64,000 nucleotides of DNA from Undibacterium umbellatum (GCF_014284125.1 NZ_JACOFX010000006.1:1-64000); one strand, 5' to 3'; numbered from the stretch's first letter, positions 43,575 through 55,500 are shown. Numbers and translations are program-made. The notes: generated from the sequence alone by a model not told the origin.

Positions 43575-45194
43575 ATGAAACAGGACATTACATTTTTGGT
43601 GGTGGACGACATGGAGGGTATGCGACGCATACTTATCAATAGCCTCAACCAATTAGGCATACGCAAGATAATTACTGCAGCCAATGGAAGCGAAGCTTGG
43701 CGTATCTTGCAGGTACAGGCGATCGATGTACTGATTTCTGATTTGAATATGCCAGTCATGACAGGCATAGACCTTTTGCGAAAAGTGCGCAGCACGCCAA
43801 AACTGGCAGACATGCCTGTGTTGATTATGACCGCTGAAACAGAGCGCTTTCAGGTGCAGGCGGCACTTGAGGCGGGAGTATCTGAATATATCATTAAACC
43901 TTTCAACGTAGCGGCACTGGAAGCCAAGCTCGATCGTGTCATCAAGCAGCCACGACCGACTTCGTTGGAACAAAGGAAAGTCGTTCCTGCAGTCTTGCCG
44001 CCGACGGGGCAATTGGTGCCCAAAACAGCAGAGATTTCATTAGCACATTCCGCAAATGCTGCCACCAAGCCCATTATTTTGGTAGTTGACGACATACCAG
44101 ACAATCTTGATATCCTCGTTGACTTGTTGAGTGACGAGTATCAGGTAAAGGTTGCCAATAGTGGCGTGCGAGCGCTGAAAATACTGGCATCAGGCAAGAT
44201 ACCTGATCTGATCTTGTTGGACGTGATGATGCCTGAACTAGATGGTTTTGAGGTTTGCCGCCAGATCAGACTTAATCCGTCCACAGCAGATATTCCTGTC
44301 ATGTTTCTGACGGCAATGAACGAAACGGTGGATGTTACTAGAGGTTTTTCTGTAGGCGCACTGGACTTTATTTCGAAGCCGGCAGATCCACCTATCTTGC
44401 GAGCAAGGATAGCGACGCAGTTACGTCTGCGGAACACGTTTGAAGATTTACGGCAAAGTCGTCTGGCCTTGAAAGAACAAAACGCGCTGTTAGAAGAAAA
44501 TCTTCGGCTCCGTGACGAGTTTGAGCGCATTGCGCAACATGATCTCAAGAATCCCATAGCAGGCATCATCAATTTTTCTTCCAATCTGCTAAGCGAAACA
44601 CAGTTAGCAGACGAGCACAAAGAAATTATCGAGTATATAGAGCAGTCTGCCTACAATGTCTTGAAAATGGTCAATCTCTCGCTGGATCTTTACAAGATGG
44701 AGCAGGGTAGTTATATCTATCACCCTAGTAAAGTGGATTTAGGCAAGCTGTTGCAGCGCATACTCAATGAAGTCATTTCCGAGTTGAATGCCCGTGAAAT
44801 TAGTGTTCAATTCAGCTCCCACTGCGAAGCAACTCCTGCGCCGATAGATTTGTATATCGCCGGCGATGAAATATTGTCGTATTCCATGTTTAGTAACTTA
44901 CTGAGAAATGCGATGGAAGCCGCAAGAGCGCATACAGTCATCCAAATTGAACTGGAATCTACCGATGATTGGGTCACGATAATCATGACCAATGATGGCG
45001 CAGTACCAGAAGGGATACGTGAGACTTTTTTTGAGAAGTTCAGCACCTCGGGCAAGGAGAGTGGAACTGGTCTGGGCACTTTTTCTGCACAATTGATTAC
45101 CCAAACTCAGGGCGGAAAAATCAGAATGGCGACGTCTGATGAGTCCAACACGACAACGCTGACGGTTCGTTTGCCTAAAGCAAGCATAGCTTGA
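43575..45194 (+). CDS. REC-REC-histidine kinase protein
   Basis: 539 residues, soluble, with no membrane segment. REC1 covers residues about 6-122 (phospho-Asp D56 in I-S-D-L-N-M-P, late Lys in I-I-K-P). REC2 is at about 160-280 (D216 in L-L-D-V-M-M-P-E-L-D-G-F-E). A coiled helix follows, then a kinase phospho-acceptor H322 in Q-H-D-L-K-N-P, and a HATPase domain at about 410-535 ending F-S-T-S-G-K-E-S-G-T-G-L-G. It probably receives phosphate from, or signals to, the hybrid kinase encoded 55 bp downstream. AAAGGA precedes the ATG. Confidence 0.92.
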   Translation: MKQDITFLVVDDMEGMRRILINSLNQLGIRKIITAANGSEAWRILQVQAIDVLISDLNMPVMTGIDLLRKVRSTPKLADMPVLIMTAETERFQVQAALEAGVSEYIIKPFNVAALEAKLDRVIKQPRPTSLEQRKVVPAVLPPTGQLVPKTAEISLAHSANAATKPIILVVDDIPDNLDILVDLLSDEYQVKVANSGVRALKILASGKIPDLILLDVMMPELDGFEVCRQIRLNPSTADIPVMFLTAMNETVDVTRGFSVGALDFISKPADPPILRARIATQLRLRNTFEDLRQSRLALKEQNALLEENLRLRDEFERIAQHDLKNPIAGIINFSSNLLSETQLADEHKEIIEYIEQSAYNVLKMVNLSLDLYKMEQGSYIYHPSKVDLGKLLQRILNEVISELNAREISVQFSSHCEATPAPIDLYIAGDEILSYSMFSNLLRNAMEAARAHTVIQIELESTDDWVTIIMTNDGAVPEGIRETFFEKFSTSGKESGTGLGTFSAQLITQTQGGKIRMATSDESNTTTLTVRLPKASIA

Positions 45195-45249
45195 GTTGGC
45201 AAGTTGAGGCATTTGAGAAAAATGCCCTTACATCTTAAAGGAGGTAGGC

Positions 45250-48200
45250 ATGCCTGTAGGCGAACTCGAAATGCTTGCACATATCATTGTCATGCTGGCG
45301 GGCCTTGCCAGTCTTGCTTGGGGCTGGTTAGGTTGGCGACTAAATATCTCTCGCGTATCTGCAATTAACTTCAGCCTGGCGAATATCATGCTGTTGGCGG
45401 GCAATCTGGCGGCTTTGTCGCTGCGTTCGGATCGTAGCGTTGTGGAATTTTATCAATCTTTTAATCTTGCTGACGTGATGTTTCTGGGGGCAGCGGTGCT
45501 GTTTCGTGTTGGACTTCGGGGACTGTATGACTTACCCCCCCCTGGCGTGCGGGACTATGCAGTGATAGGTGTCGTTGCGATTGTAGCATTTGGTATATAT
45601 ATGCTTGGTATGCCAAATGTGGCAGGTGTATTGGTTTTGTTGGCGACATCAATGGTGGTTATGCAAGTGTTGTACGACACTGATCAAAAAATGCGTGCAC
45701 GCTCCGGCACGACAAGGCGATTGCTCTTGCTTTGGCCCATAGCGGCCGCCGCAGGCCTGCTGTTATGGCGTGCATTCGATGATGTGCAGGCTATCTTCAA
45801 TGCGCATGGCGACATGAGTGCAACGTTCAGGGGCAAATATTTCCATCTCTATTTATGGTTGGCACTGTTAATCACGATGGTTATTAATGCCACCTTGATT
45901 GGCCTCACCATCAACATGCTGGTCAGGAAATTGCATGCACAAAACAACAGCTTGCAAAATATCCTTGATACTGCTCCCGTAGGTGTGGCGGTTAGCATTG
46001 ACGGCATCGTGCGCTTTGCCAATCCGCGTGTAACTGAGTTGCTTGATATGAAGGTTGGAGACCCATCTGCGCAGTCGCTGGTGTTGCCAGAAGACCGTGA
46101 CAGGATAGATAAGGAGATGCTAGCCCAGGGAATGATCAGCAACATGGAACTGCAAATGTATTGCCCGCACCGCACAGTGCGCGATTTGCTCGTGACCTAC
46201 TTGCCGACAGACTTTGCAGATCAACCTGGCATTCTGGCATGGCTGGTCGACATCACTGATCAAAAAAAGGCTAACCGCGATATCCGTCAGACTAATGATG
46301 AGCAAACCGCTATTTTTGAATCAGCTACGCTGGGCATAGCATTCATCAAGGATAATATCATAACCAGGGCCAACCATAAACTTGAACAACTATTTGGCTG
46401 GGAGGCAGGCCAGATGTTAGGGCTGTCGCCAGCAATCTGGTCAAATCAGGGTGTAGCGGCGGAGGATGGTCCTTATCAAGACTTGTTGCGTGGCGAGATT
46501 CATCACAGTACCCAAAGATTGACGCGGAAGGATGGCAGCTCATTCTGGTGCAGGTTGGGTGGTAGCGCTATTGACAGTAAAGATTTGTCGCGAGGCTCGG
46601 TCTGGCTGTTTGACGATGTTTCGCAAGAACGTGAAGCAGCAGAACTGATGCGCAAAGCCAAGGACATGGCAGAAGACGCGACACGCATGAAATCAGATTT
46701 CCTGGCAAACATGAGTCATGAAATCCGTACCCCAATGAATGCCATTATAGGCATGACCCATCTCGCACTGAAAACTGAGCTTAACTCCAAGCAACGCAAT
46801 TACATCAGCAAAGTCGATGCGGCAGCGCGCAATTTGATGGTCATCATCAACGACATTCTCGATTTTTCCAAGATAGAAGCAGGCAAGCTGCAATTTGAAA
46901 TGCGCGATTTTCGCCTCGAGGATGTGCTTGATAACCTGGCAGATTTAACCGTCATCAAAGCCCAGGAAAAAGGACTGGAACTCTTGTTCGATGTGGCTGC
47001 CGACGTACCAACGTCCCTAGTTGGTGATGACTTGCGCTTGGGCCAAGTTTTGCTCAATCTGGTTGGCAACGCTATCAAGTTCACAGATCAAGGCGAGATT
47101 ACAGTACGCATTCAATTGCAGGAAGCCCAAGAACAGAATTTTTCAGATCAAGTAGTCCTTTGCTTTGAAATCATTGATACAGGTGTTGGGCTCAGTCAAG
47201 AACAATGCGCCAGGCTTTTCGACGCATTCTCGCAAGCAGATGCCTCCACAACCCGCAAATATGGTGGAACCGGACTGGGTCTTACCATCAGTAGACGCCT
47301 GGTCGAATTGATGAAAGGTCAGATTGGTGTAAGTAGCCAGTTGGGTGCAGGCAGCTGTTTTTACTTCACCGCCAGTTTTGGTCGATATGCGCAACAGAAA
47401 GTTTTACCAACAGCGGTCCATGACTCGCATGACCTGCGCGTCCTGTTGGTGGACGACAATGCTCGCGCCCGTGAAATCTTGCTGGCAATACTGAAGTCGC
47501 AGCACTTTTCCGCCACCGCAGTGTCCAGTGGCAGAGCTGCGATAGAGGAACTAAATTACGCAGAAGAGCAATCCCAGCCATATGGTCTGGTGCTAATGGA
47601 CTGGCTAATGCCTGAGCGCGACGGGCTGTTTACATTAAGGGAAATGCGTGACATACCGGTTTTAGCAAAAATACCTGTTTTCATGATGGCAACAGCTCAT
47701 AGCATCGATGCCTTGCTGGAAGAAGCGGGGGAAACCAGAATAGATGGTATCTTACAAAAACCAATTAATCCTTCTTCTCTGATTGACGCAATACTGATGT
47801 CGCTGGGAAAAGAAATTTTGAACCCTGGACGCAGGCAGCAGCGCCATGCAGCAAGCAACGAAGCTGAAGAAAAAATGCAAGGTGCCTATTTGCTCTTGGT
47901 TGAAGATAACAGTGTCAATCAGGAACTAGCAACGGAGCTTTTGCAAAATGCGGGGATAAAAGTTGACATTGCTAATAATGGCCTCGAGGCCATCTCCATG
48001 ATAGAAATTCACGACTATGATGGTGTCCTTATGGATTGCCAGATGCCGGTCATGGACGGTTTTTCGGCCACTCGTCAAATACGCGGAATGCAGAGGTTTG
48101 CGAAGCTGCCCATTATTGCTATGACCGCAAACGCAATGAGCGGTGACAAAGAGCTTTGCCTGGACGCAGGCATGAATGATCATATCGCCAAACCTATCGA

Positions 48201-48924
48201 TGTGAATCAATTGTTTATAACTTTGGCTCGTTGGGTGACCCAAAAAGTATCCGTCCCAGATGTTGGATCGTCTGCTTCTCAGGAAGTGCTGGGGCCTGAC
48301 ATCAAGCTGCCAGTCATTGCTGGATTAAATCTGGACTCAGCCTTGCAACGTCTCGGCGGGAACCATGCGCTACTTTTAAAACTCATACAGCGCTTCGCGG
48401 ACAATCAAAGAGGCACCATCATCAATATCAGGCAGGCCTTGATGCGCGATGATTTGAGCGAGGCCATACTGGCGACTCATACCATCAAGGGACTTGCGGG
48501 GAATATTGGTGCCAGCCAAATACAATCTCTGGCTGCTGAATTGGAAACCGCATTACGAAATGATCAGACAGACAGTTTGACAGTAATCCTGCCGAGCTTT
48601 GAGCAAGAGCTTGCCATCCAATTGAAACACATTGAACTAGCTTTGCCTGACAATATAGCGGGTACTATACCTAAAGTAGCAATAGCAGAAACTGTGGATA
48701 TGGCGGCGCTCGCCATACAGTTACAACAACTCGCAGAGCTGCTTGCTGATGACGATGCGCGTGCAGATAAACTCGCTACTCATATTTTAGGCGAGCTACG
48801 CCAGCTTGACCTGGCCAATCAAGCCAATCAGATCAGCAAACATATCAGCAAATATGAATTTGAAGAAGCGCTGGAAAAACTCAAGGAAGCAGCGCAGTTG
48901 CTGGGAATCGGTTTGAGGGAATAG
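45250..48924 (+). CDS. Large membrane hybrid histidine kinase (BarA-like)
   Basis: 1224 residues, preceded by AAAGGAGGT. In order: about seven transmembrane segments (residues 5-230), a PAS domain (about 235-345), a second PAS (about 350-465), HisKA with H490 in [10 protein letters not shown] and HATPase (about 595-710, with D-T-G-V-G-L and G-G-T-G-L-G-L). Then come REC1 (about 725-850, M-D-W-L-M-P), REC2 (about 880-1000, [10 protein letters not shown]) and HPt ([11 protein letters not shown], about 1045-1135). All modules for an internal phosphorelay are present. The membrane-embedded sensor type and ligand are unknown. It is probably co-transcribed with the preceding gene. Confidence 0.93.
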   Translation: MPVGELEMLAHIIVMLAGLASLAWGWLGWRLNISRVSAINFSLANIMLLAGNLAALSLRSDRSVVEFYQSFNLADVMFLGAAVLFRVGLRGLYDLPPPGVRDYAVIGVVAIVAFGIYMLGMPNVAGVLVLLATSMVVMQVLYDTDQKMRARSGTTRRLLLLWPIAAAAGLLLWRAFDDVQAIFNAHGDMSATFRGKYFHLYLWLALLITMVINATLIGLTINMLVRKLHAQNNSLQNILDTAPVGVAVSIDGIVRFANPRVTELLDMKVGDPSAQSLVLPEDRDRIDKEMLAQGMISNMELQMYCPHRTVRDLLVTYLPTDFADQPGILAWLVDITDQKKANRDIRQTNDEQTAIFESATLGIAFIKDNIITRANHKLEQLFGWEAGQMLGLSPAIWSNQGVAAEDGPYQDLLRGEIHHSTQRLTRKDGSSFWCRLGGSAIDSKDLSRGSVWLFDDVSQEREAAELMRKAKDMAEDATRMKSDFLANMSHEIRTPMNAIIGMTHLALKTELNSKQRNYISKVDAAARNLMVIINDILDFSKIEAGKLQFEMRDFRLEDVLDNLADLTVIKAQEKGLELLFDVAADVPTSLVGDDLRLGQVLLNLVGNAIKFTDQGEITVRIQLQEAQEQNFSDQVVLCFEIIDTGVGLSQEQCARLFDAFSQADASTTRKYGGTGLGLTISRRLVELMKGQIGVSSQLGAGSCFYFTASFGRYAQQKVLPTAVHDSHDLRVLLVDDNARAREILLAILKSQHFSATAVSSGRAAIEELNYAEEQSQPYGLVLMDWLMPERDGLFTLREMRDIPVLAKIPVFMMATAHSIDALLEEAGETRIDGILQKPINPSSLIDAILMSLGKEILNPGRRQQRHAASNEAEEKMQGAYLLLVEDNSVNQELATELLQNAGIKVDIANNGLEAISMIEIHDYDGVLMDCQMPVMDGFSATRQIRGMQRFAKLPIIAMTANAMSGDKELCLDAGMNDHIAKPIDVNQLFITLARWVTQKVSVPDVGSSASQEVLGPDIKLPVIAGLNLDSALQRLGGNHALLLKLIQRFADNQRGTIINIRQALMRDDLSEAILATHTIKGLAGNIGASQIQSLAAELETALRNDQTDSLTVILPSFEQELAIQLKHIELALPDNIAGTIPKVAIAETVDMAALAIQLQQLAELLADDDARADKLATHILGELRQLDLANQANQISKHISKYEFEEALEKLKEAAQLLGIGLRE

Positions 48925-49153
48925 TCGTTCTCGATAGAGCAACCGACGGACTTCGGTATACACTTTCACGGTAATTACCTTGAATTCGCTTTAAGTAAAA
49001 GTTGCAAGGATAGGTCAATTTACCTGGTCAATATGGAGGGTTTTGTTGCGTTATTTCTCAGAGGGCGCAATTTTTCAGGAATTGCAGATCAACATGTATC
49101 TTGCAAGAGTGCAACCAGAAGGAATTGCGGTTTTTTTAATAAAGTCATTCATT

Positions 49154-49963
49154 TTAAAACATAAACGACTTTACCAAATTCAAATCCCCGATCTTGCGTA
49201 GCGGGATGACAAAGCTTTCGCGTTTTTCCTTTGCTGTATTTTCATAAAACACCAGGGTCACGCGGGTGGTGATGATAGGTTGCTTGCGCTGACCTTCATC
49301 AAAGTTATATCCGCCTGCACCATAGTTACCCCAGTAGTTGACGAAGACATGGTAGGCACCATGCTTGGGCGCGATGGTGGTGAACATTTCTGGACCTGCT
49401 CCATCAACGCTGTCTACATCCAGTCCTCCGCCGCCGTTCAGTATGGGGGCAGCAAAAAAGGCATGCTGGCCATCCGGTGTAATGATGTGCAGGTCAACCT
49501 CTGCCTCAGGAGCATCCCACGAACAGATGACGCGTAACTGTGGTGACAGTTGCTGGGTATTGGCTTCGTAATATTGCACGCGTTGCAGGCTCTTGCCGTC
49601 TGGTCCCTTGATTTCTATATTGTTGGAACCGCTGCCAAAGGCGTAATGGCGTTCATAGCGGCCGTCAGTGCCGTAATTGAGCACCATGGGGTTGCCATTG
49701 ACGATGAGGGTGTGTTTCCTTTGTTTGCCCGCCTCAAGGATATGACCTTCAATGAGAGTGCGGTTTTTTTGCGTGCCACGGTCTATCGGAGGCAAGGGAT
49801 AGGAAGCACGTGTATCACCGGATTTGTCGGTCAGACCGCCATAATTCCAGCCACCACGCGGACTGTTGATGGTGGGTTTGTCTTCAGCACCACAATTGGC
49901 GGCAGCGATGAAGAGGGTGCATGCCAGCAGGGACGGTTTCATTATCGTTTGCATGATCATCAT
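49154..49963 (-). CDS. yfaP: YfaP-like DUF2135 protein, second paralogue
   Basis: 269 residues with a signal peptide (L-L-A-C-T-L-F-I-A-A-A-N-C-G-A). The C-terminal DUF2135 domain has S-W-D-A-P-E-A-E-V-D-L-H-I-I-T-P-D-G-Q-H and Y-H-V-F-V-N-Y-W-G-N-Y-G. It is last in the six-gene operon; its start overlaps the previous stop (ATGA). It clearly resembles its neighbour (R-G-G-W, N-N-I/V-E, D-L-H, P-L-R-K motifs), indicating a tandem duplication. Probably a periplasmic partner of the alpha-2-macroglobulin. Confidence 0.88.
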   Translation of the reverse strand: MMIMQTIMKPSLLACTLFIAAANCGAEDKPTINSPRGGWNYGGLTDKSGDTRASYPLPPIDRGTQKNRTLIEGHILEAGKQRKHTLIVNGNPMVLNYGTDGRYERHYAFGSGSNNIEIKGPDGKSLQRVQYYEANTQQLSPQLRVICSWDAPEAEVDLHIITPDGQHAFFAAPILNGGGGLDVDSVDGAGPEMFTTIAPKHGAYHVFVNYWGNYGAGGYNFDEGQRKQPIITTRVTLVFYENTAKEKRESFVIPLRKIGDLNLVKSFMF

Positions 49964-50739
49964 GGATAGGTAAAGGATTTAACCAGCGTCAGTTCGCCGG
50001 GTTTGCGCAATGGCACCTGAAAGCTTTGCTGTTTTTCTGACAGTGTGCCTTCCTGGCTGATGATGGCAACCCTGGCGATAGTCAGATTTTTTTCATCGCC
50101 CCCACTGCCGTAATAATTCACATAGACATGATAGCTACCCTTGGGAGGGGCAGTGTTGGCATAGATTTCCGGTCCATAGCCAGTGGTAACATCGACGTCC
50201 AGTGCGCCACCATTTTGTACCACACGGTTACCATAAAACACATGCTGACCATCAGGTGATACAACATGCAAGTCCAGGTCAGTGCCATCGCTGTCCCAGG
50301 ACAATACCACGCGCAGGCGGGCATTCGGGCGACTGGTGTTGGTGTCAAAAAATTGTACGCGTTTGACTTCACTACCATCGGGGCTACGCACTTCTACATT
50401 ATTGGAACCTGAGCTGAATGAGTAAGGGCGGGAAAATTCACCACCTTCGCCTATGGATAAGGGCATCGCAGCACCATTGACGATGAGCTTGCCTGGTTTT
50501 TTCTTGTTGCTGGTACTGATTCGCCCCTTGATGAGTGCCATTTCATTCTGGCCTTCAGCATTGACTGACACCGCAGGGTAATGCACAGGCTGTTTAAAAC
50601 CTGCGGCTTCGCCGCCACTATTGCGCCAGCCGCCACGTGGCAGTTCTACGCTGGTGTCTGCCATCGCACAGAAAGGCAAGGCAGCAAGCAGGCTGTTGAC
50701 CATGCAAACAATAATTCGGTTTGGGTAAAACTTGATCAT
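49960..50739 (-). CDS. yfaP: YfaP-like DUF2135 protein, first paralogue
   Basis: 259 residues with a signal peptide ending F-C-A-M-A. DUF2135 signature: L-S-W-D-S-D-G-T-D-L-D-L-H-V-V-S-P-D-G-Q-H and Y-H-V-Y-V-N-Y-Y-G. The start overlaps the YfaQ-like stop (ATGA), so the genes are translationally coupled. In E. coli yfaP is the last gene of the yfaA-T-S-Q-P cluster; here it is followed by a paralogue. Confidence 0.9.
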   Translation of the reverse strand: MIKFYPNRIIVCMVNSLLAALPFCAMADTSVELPRGGWRNSGGEAAGFKQPVHYPAVSVNAEGQNEMALIKGRISTSNKKKPGKLIVNGAAMPLSIGEGGEFSRPYSFSSGSNNVEVRSPDGSEVKRVQFFDTNTSRPNARLRVVLSWDSDGTDLDLHVVSPDGQHVFYGNRVVQNGGALDVDVTTGYGPEIYANTAPPKGSYHVYVNYYGSGGDEKNLTIARVAIISQEGTLSEKQQSFQVPLRKPGELTLVKSFTYP

Positions 50740-52502
50740 GTTGATCCTTCTATGAGACGTCGTGCCAGTTTTTCTACATAGTCTTCATTGGCGCCGTTCG
50801 GATGAAACCGTAAAGCCAGGTGCAGGTATTCATGGGCGAGAGTGATGCGCTCGTCCAAGCTGCGCCATCCACGTACGTAGATGCGCATGCGCTTTTGGTC
50901 TGAATAGGGGTTGCCGCTTGCCAGCGAACAGACTGTAGGTGGTGTGTCCGGGCTTTCAAAGCCGGGCTCCCGACTCAGTACTTTTTGCCATTTGCTGCTG
51001 GCCTTGCTTAGCCAGGTCTGTGCTGCTGCCAGCGGCTTGCAATCAGATTTGCCATTGAAGCTGGCGATGCTGGCTTGCGGATAACTGGTGGCTAAAATGC
51101 GTTCAAAATTCCAGCCCTGATTTGCCTGCCTGGTTGCTTCCTTTAAAGACATGCGGTTGGCGCCCGCACTGTCGTTGTGATAGCGTACGTTTGCCCCCTG
51201 CAGTATCAGGTCATCAGTGAACCAGGCCGCAGCCATGGCCGCATCGGTGGGCGCATTGGCGCTGACGCGTTGACGGGTAGTCGTATCGGCAATGCGCCAG
51301 CAGCCGTGATCAAGAGTAGCGTTTTGTACCAGATAGGTACGCGCCGCAATCGCCAGGCTGCGGGCGGTGTGTATATTGCTGGCATCGCCTTCACGGTCTA
51401 TCACGCGCGCGACGTAATCATTGACGGCGAAACGGCCGGTGACTTGCGGTGCCATGCCTGGAGAGCGTTGCAACATCAGGCTGCCATTGCTATTGATGTC
51501 CAGGCTATTGCCGTTGGCGAATTGCAGTTTGTATTTGCCAGACAGTGTTCCAGCACGCGCTGGAGCACTTGCTGCGGATGTAGACAATACTTCGCGCAAT
51601 GGATAACGCGCAAAAAAATCCACATCCACGCAATGCGCTTCGTCACCGACGTTGTCCATATGATTGATGCCTGCCCAGCGCGGTGCAGGCAGGGTAGTTG
51701 CCAGCGCACTGGCCCAGGTCGTGAGAGTAGACCGGCTGGAGCCACGGGCTCCAAACCAGAATGGCGTGCCATCGGCCAGCCAGCCGGCTGCACCACCAAA
51801 GGCACTGTTGTCGGGTAAATGCCAGGAATAGGTTTTGTAGCGTATGCCTGTACCCAGTTGCGCCCAGGCTTCGCGGCCATAGCCCTGTACAGCGGTTTCC
51901 AGCAAGGCTGTGCGGGCAGCGGCGCGGGCTTGCGGGGAAAATTTGTTCAGGGTTTCCAATAGTTCTTTTACGCTTATCTGGGTATCTGGCTGTAATTGTG
52001 CTGTGCGTTGCAGCCAACTGGCATCGCTGCGGCTTTGCCAGTAGCTTTTCCATGCCTTGTCGTTGACACCCAGGCGCGCTGGCGAAAAATACGGGGCGCA
52101 GGAGCGTGCCAGGGCAGAGTCGCGTTCTACCTGTTCACCTGGTTCACAACAATACAAGTCTTCATTTTTTTCCTGTTTTTCACGAAAGTTCTCTCGCAAA
52201 TCTTTTTTGTTTGTGCAGGTATATGCGGCTTCCTGAATGTGATTGTCTTGCAGGTATGCATAGACAAATAACTTCCACAAACTACCGAGGGGTATCTTTT
52301 GTTCTGTGAATTTGCTGTCTTGAGAATTTAGAGAGCGCACTTCCACCTGGCCGTCACGCAGCCAGGCGACTGTTGCTGTACTGGCTGCATCTGCTGCATA
52401 AGCAACTTGCGCAGATCCAGCCAGCGCGACTACGGTCGCGCTGGCAAGCATGATGGTGCTGATCGCTTTACGGGCAGGATCAGCGGATTTCCATAAACGC
52501 AC
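50736..52502 (-). CDS. yfaQ: YfaQ-like DUF2300 protein, PBP-like plus SpoIID-like halves
   Basis: 588 residues from the GTG at 52500-52502, with GAGG at 9-nt spacing; this gives a proper signal peptide (R-L-W-K-S-A-D-P-A-R-K ... Q-V-A-Y-A). A longer frame to 52592 would overlap YfaS by 113 nt. The N-terminal half has a penicillin-binding-type S-x-x-K (S74-L-W-K77 in G-S-L-W-K-L-F). The C-terminal half resembles SpoIID peptidoglycan lytic enzymes (V-N-D-Y-V-A-R-V-I-D-R-E with E371, and I-A-A-R-T-Y). Both features point to cell-wall contact. Family assignment comes from the operon order. Confidence 0.85.
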   Translation of the reverse strand: MRLWKSADPARKAISTIMLASATVVALAGSAQVAYAADAASTATVAWLRDGQVEVRSLNSQDSKFTEQKIPLGSLWKLFVYAYLQDNHIQEAAYTCTNKKDLRENFREKQEKNEDLYCCEPGEQVERDSALARSCAPYFSPARLGVNDKAWKSYWQSRSDASWLQRTAQLQPDTQISVKELLETLNKFSPQARAAARTALLETAVQGYGREAWAQLGTGIRYKTYSWHLPDNSAFGGAAGWLADGTPFWFGARGSSRSTLTTWASALATTLPAPRWAGINHMDNVGDEAHCVDVDFFARYPLREVLSTSAASAPARAGTLSGKYKLQFANGNSLDINSNGSLMLQRSPGMAPQVTGRFAVNDYVARVIDREGDASNIHTARSLAIAARTYLVQNATLDHGCWRIADTTTRQRVSANAPTDAAMAAAWFTDDLILQGANVRYHNDSAGANRMSLKEATRQANQGWNFERILATSYPQASIASFNGKSDCKPLAAAQTWLSKASSKWQKVLSREPGFESPDTPPTVCSLASGNPYSDQKRMRIYVRGWRSLDERITLAHEYLHLALRFHPNGANEDYVEKLARRLIEGST

Positions 52503-55500
52503 GTGACTTGTCCTCAAAGGCTTTTTGCTCTGGCTGATACATGCGGTAGTAGCGAACAGGCGGCAGGGCGAACTTGCCGGTTTGCGCCGCACGCACCAGA
52601 TGACGTATCACGACCTGGCCATCGAGTGCATCCACTGGCACGGCATAGCCGCGTGGAGTTTGTTCATAGCGTGCACGTTCCATGGCTTCCATATCTTTGC
52701 CGCCTGGATAACGCAGGCTGATACCCCAAGTGGAGCGGTCAGCTGAGGTACCAGGTGGCAAAGGTACTTCAACAATGCCAAAGTTCAGTTCAGGGCCGGA
52801 TGTGCGGGTGAGTACCACTTCATCGAGATAGACTTCATCTGTCTTCAGTGCAGCACCGTCACCCAATAATTCCAGCTTGAAACCTGCTTTACCTGCAACT
52901 GGCTGCACAGGTGCACCTGTGGCTGGATTGACAGCAGGTTTGCTGGCACTGCTTGGCGTTGGTAGTGCTTCTGGTACCAGACGGTAAATGCGGCGCTCCA
53001 CTTTCACAGGTAAACTGGATTTTTCCGGTTCACGGCTGTCAAACTGGGCAATCGCCATCATGCCAGCACTTGGCGTCGATGCCATTTTGATGACCGTTGG
53101 TGTTGGCGTTGCGGCGGTAGTATTCCAGCGGTACACGCTTTGACCTGTGATGGTTTCGCGCGCTTGCCAGCCAGCTTCCAGTTCGACCTTGGCCATGTTA
53201 TTGCGCAGCAGGGGATCATTAGTACCTGATTTTCCACCCATGGCGCGATAAGTCCACAACAGACTCAATGCGCGATCAATAGTTGGCGATTCTGACCTGA
53301 CACGTTCCAGTACGGCAGCAGCATCACTGGCCGGGCGTTTACCTGTCAGTATCAGCAAGGCTTCACCCAAAGGCAGGTCCGCCTGGTGCACGCGGACTGC
53401 AGCTTCTGGCAGGGCTGCTGTCGTAACACTAGTCAGATTTCCTTTGCTTTGCTGAACTACGTAGGCCGCCAGCAAAGTGCTCATGGCATGTTGAACATCG
53501 TCATCCTTATTGGCAAAGATCATGCTGTTCATGCCTGAGCGTGGAGTGATCACGACAGGTTTTGCAAATGCCCCTTTGGCACCGAGTTCTTCACTCAGGG
53601 CTTCTGCCATGGAGCGTATCGGCAAACCCATGTCCTGCATCCAGTAAAGCATCAGGGCGCGTTGCCAGTGTGATTGCTTGACACCATCCTTGCGGTAGAC
53701 ATCATTGAGCTTGTCAAAGTGGCCTTCTGGTAGTGACAGTTTCAAGGCGCGACTGGCATGCCAATCTGCATAGTAGGCATAGGTGGTCAGCAGGGCATCG
53801 CCATCTTTTTCTGGCACACTCCACCAGCCAAAAGTCGCATTTGGCCCGGCCATTTGCGCCAGACGGAAGCGGTAGCTATACAGCCTTTGCGTGAGTTGTG
53901 CTGTCAGTCTCTCTTCACTAGGCAAGGTTGATTGCAAGGCCAGGCTGTAAGGGATGAGGCGGCTGGAAGTTTGCTCAACACAACCATATGGATAGTCGAT
54001 CAAATCATCCATCAAACGGCGGAACTGCGTGCTGGCACTGTCAGCAAATTGCAATTGCAGGTTGCTGGCATCAGGTGGCAGTTTCAAGACTGTTTCCTTA
54101 CCAGTCACGGGCACACTGACCGAGCGCTGGCTGAGCCAGTGCACAGGGATGATCTTCAGTGGCACATTCAGCGCGTCGACAGTTTTGCCGCCTACGGCCA
54201 GGGACAGGTCTATCTTGTTGTCGAGACCATTGGCTTTCAAAGGTACGGAGATAAAATTCGCTCCCGGTTTCAGCTTCAGGCTTTCTTGCTTGTTGACGCC
54301 GGAGCCAGTGATGTTCAGGCTGGCACTGGCATCCTGGTTGCCTTGATTAAAGATGGCAACGCTGGCATTCGGTGCATCCTGCACACGCATCCAGTTCGGG
54401 CTGGTCCATTTTACATAGAAGTCTTTATCTGAACGCACGTAAGCGATGTTCTGGCCTACATTGCCGCCCGCTTCCGTCGCACGCACGGTAATGCGCCAGC
54501 GTGTCAGGGAGTCTGGCATGGTGAAAGTCAGGCGGGCGCGGCCTGCGGCGTCCGTCGTGACATTCGGTTGCCACAGAGCGGTGTCCTTGTCTTCACGGCG
54601 TGGTCTTTCCAATACCTTGATGGCACGTTCATGGGTTTGCCCGTTGGCAGGCAAAGCCAGCTTGGATGGCGGCACTGCCAGGTCATAGGCGATAAAACTC
54701 AGGCTGGCAGAGGTGCGTACATTATTGCGGCGCGGGTGATAGAAAAAATCAGAAATGTCTGGTGCAATTTCAGGCTGCAGCACATAGATCATTTCATCGA
54801 CCACACCCACGGTCAACTGGCTGCCCGCGGCTGGCTTGCCGTCGACCATGGCTGTCAGGTCCAGGGTGACTTTGTCGCCTGGTGCGTAGACGGCCTTGTC
54901 GGCTTTGACGGCGACGTTGATGCGCGGCTGTTCTACTTTTAAACCCAGGTTCTGGAAAACATAATCAGCACCTTTGACATACACCACAGATAGGGTGATG
55001 TTGGGGCCGTACGTATCTTGCACAGGGATTTCAACTTTCCACTGCATCGGTGACAAACGTTTAGCGCTAAGCCAGCCACTGGCATTGCTCATCAGGGCGG
55101 TTTTTTCTACCTTGTCACGTTCCAGTGTAAATAGCGCCTGATCGACTTGCTGTGGGAAGGTGATCAGCGCACTGGCAGTTTCACCTGGCTTGTAGCTGGT
55201 CTTGTCGAACACCATTTCTATAGAACCTTGCGGCGCACTGACGCCAGCACCGCTGACATAATGCGACGTCGCACCCAGAATATTGCCTGCTGCATCACGC
55301 ACAGACAGGGTATAGGTGCCAGGTTCAGCAAAGGCCAATGTTAACTTGCTGGCGTTGGCGAGCTTGCCGTTGGATTTTTTCTGGTTTTCCAGTCTTACCC
55401 AGTCCCATGTTGCCGGGGCACTGACTGTGCTGACGGTATTGCCAGGTACGGGCAGGGCAGTCAGGGCAAAGTTCATGTTTTCGCCTACGGCAGAGAAGGC

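Noticed and set aside
43261..43578. 105-codon frame upstream of the REC-REC-kinase gene
   Set aside because: It overlaps the next start, has no good ribosome binding site and no recognisable protein features.
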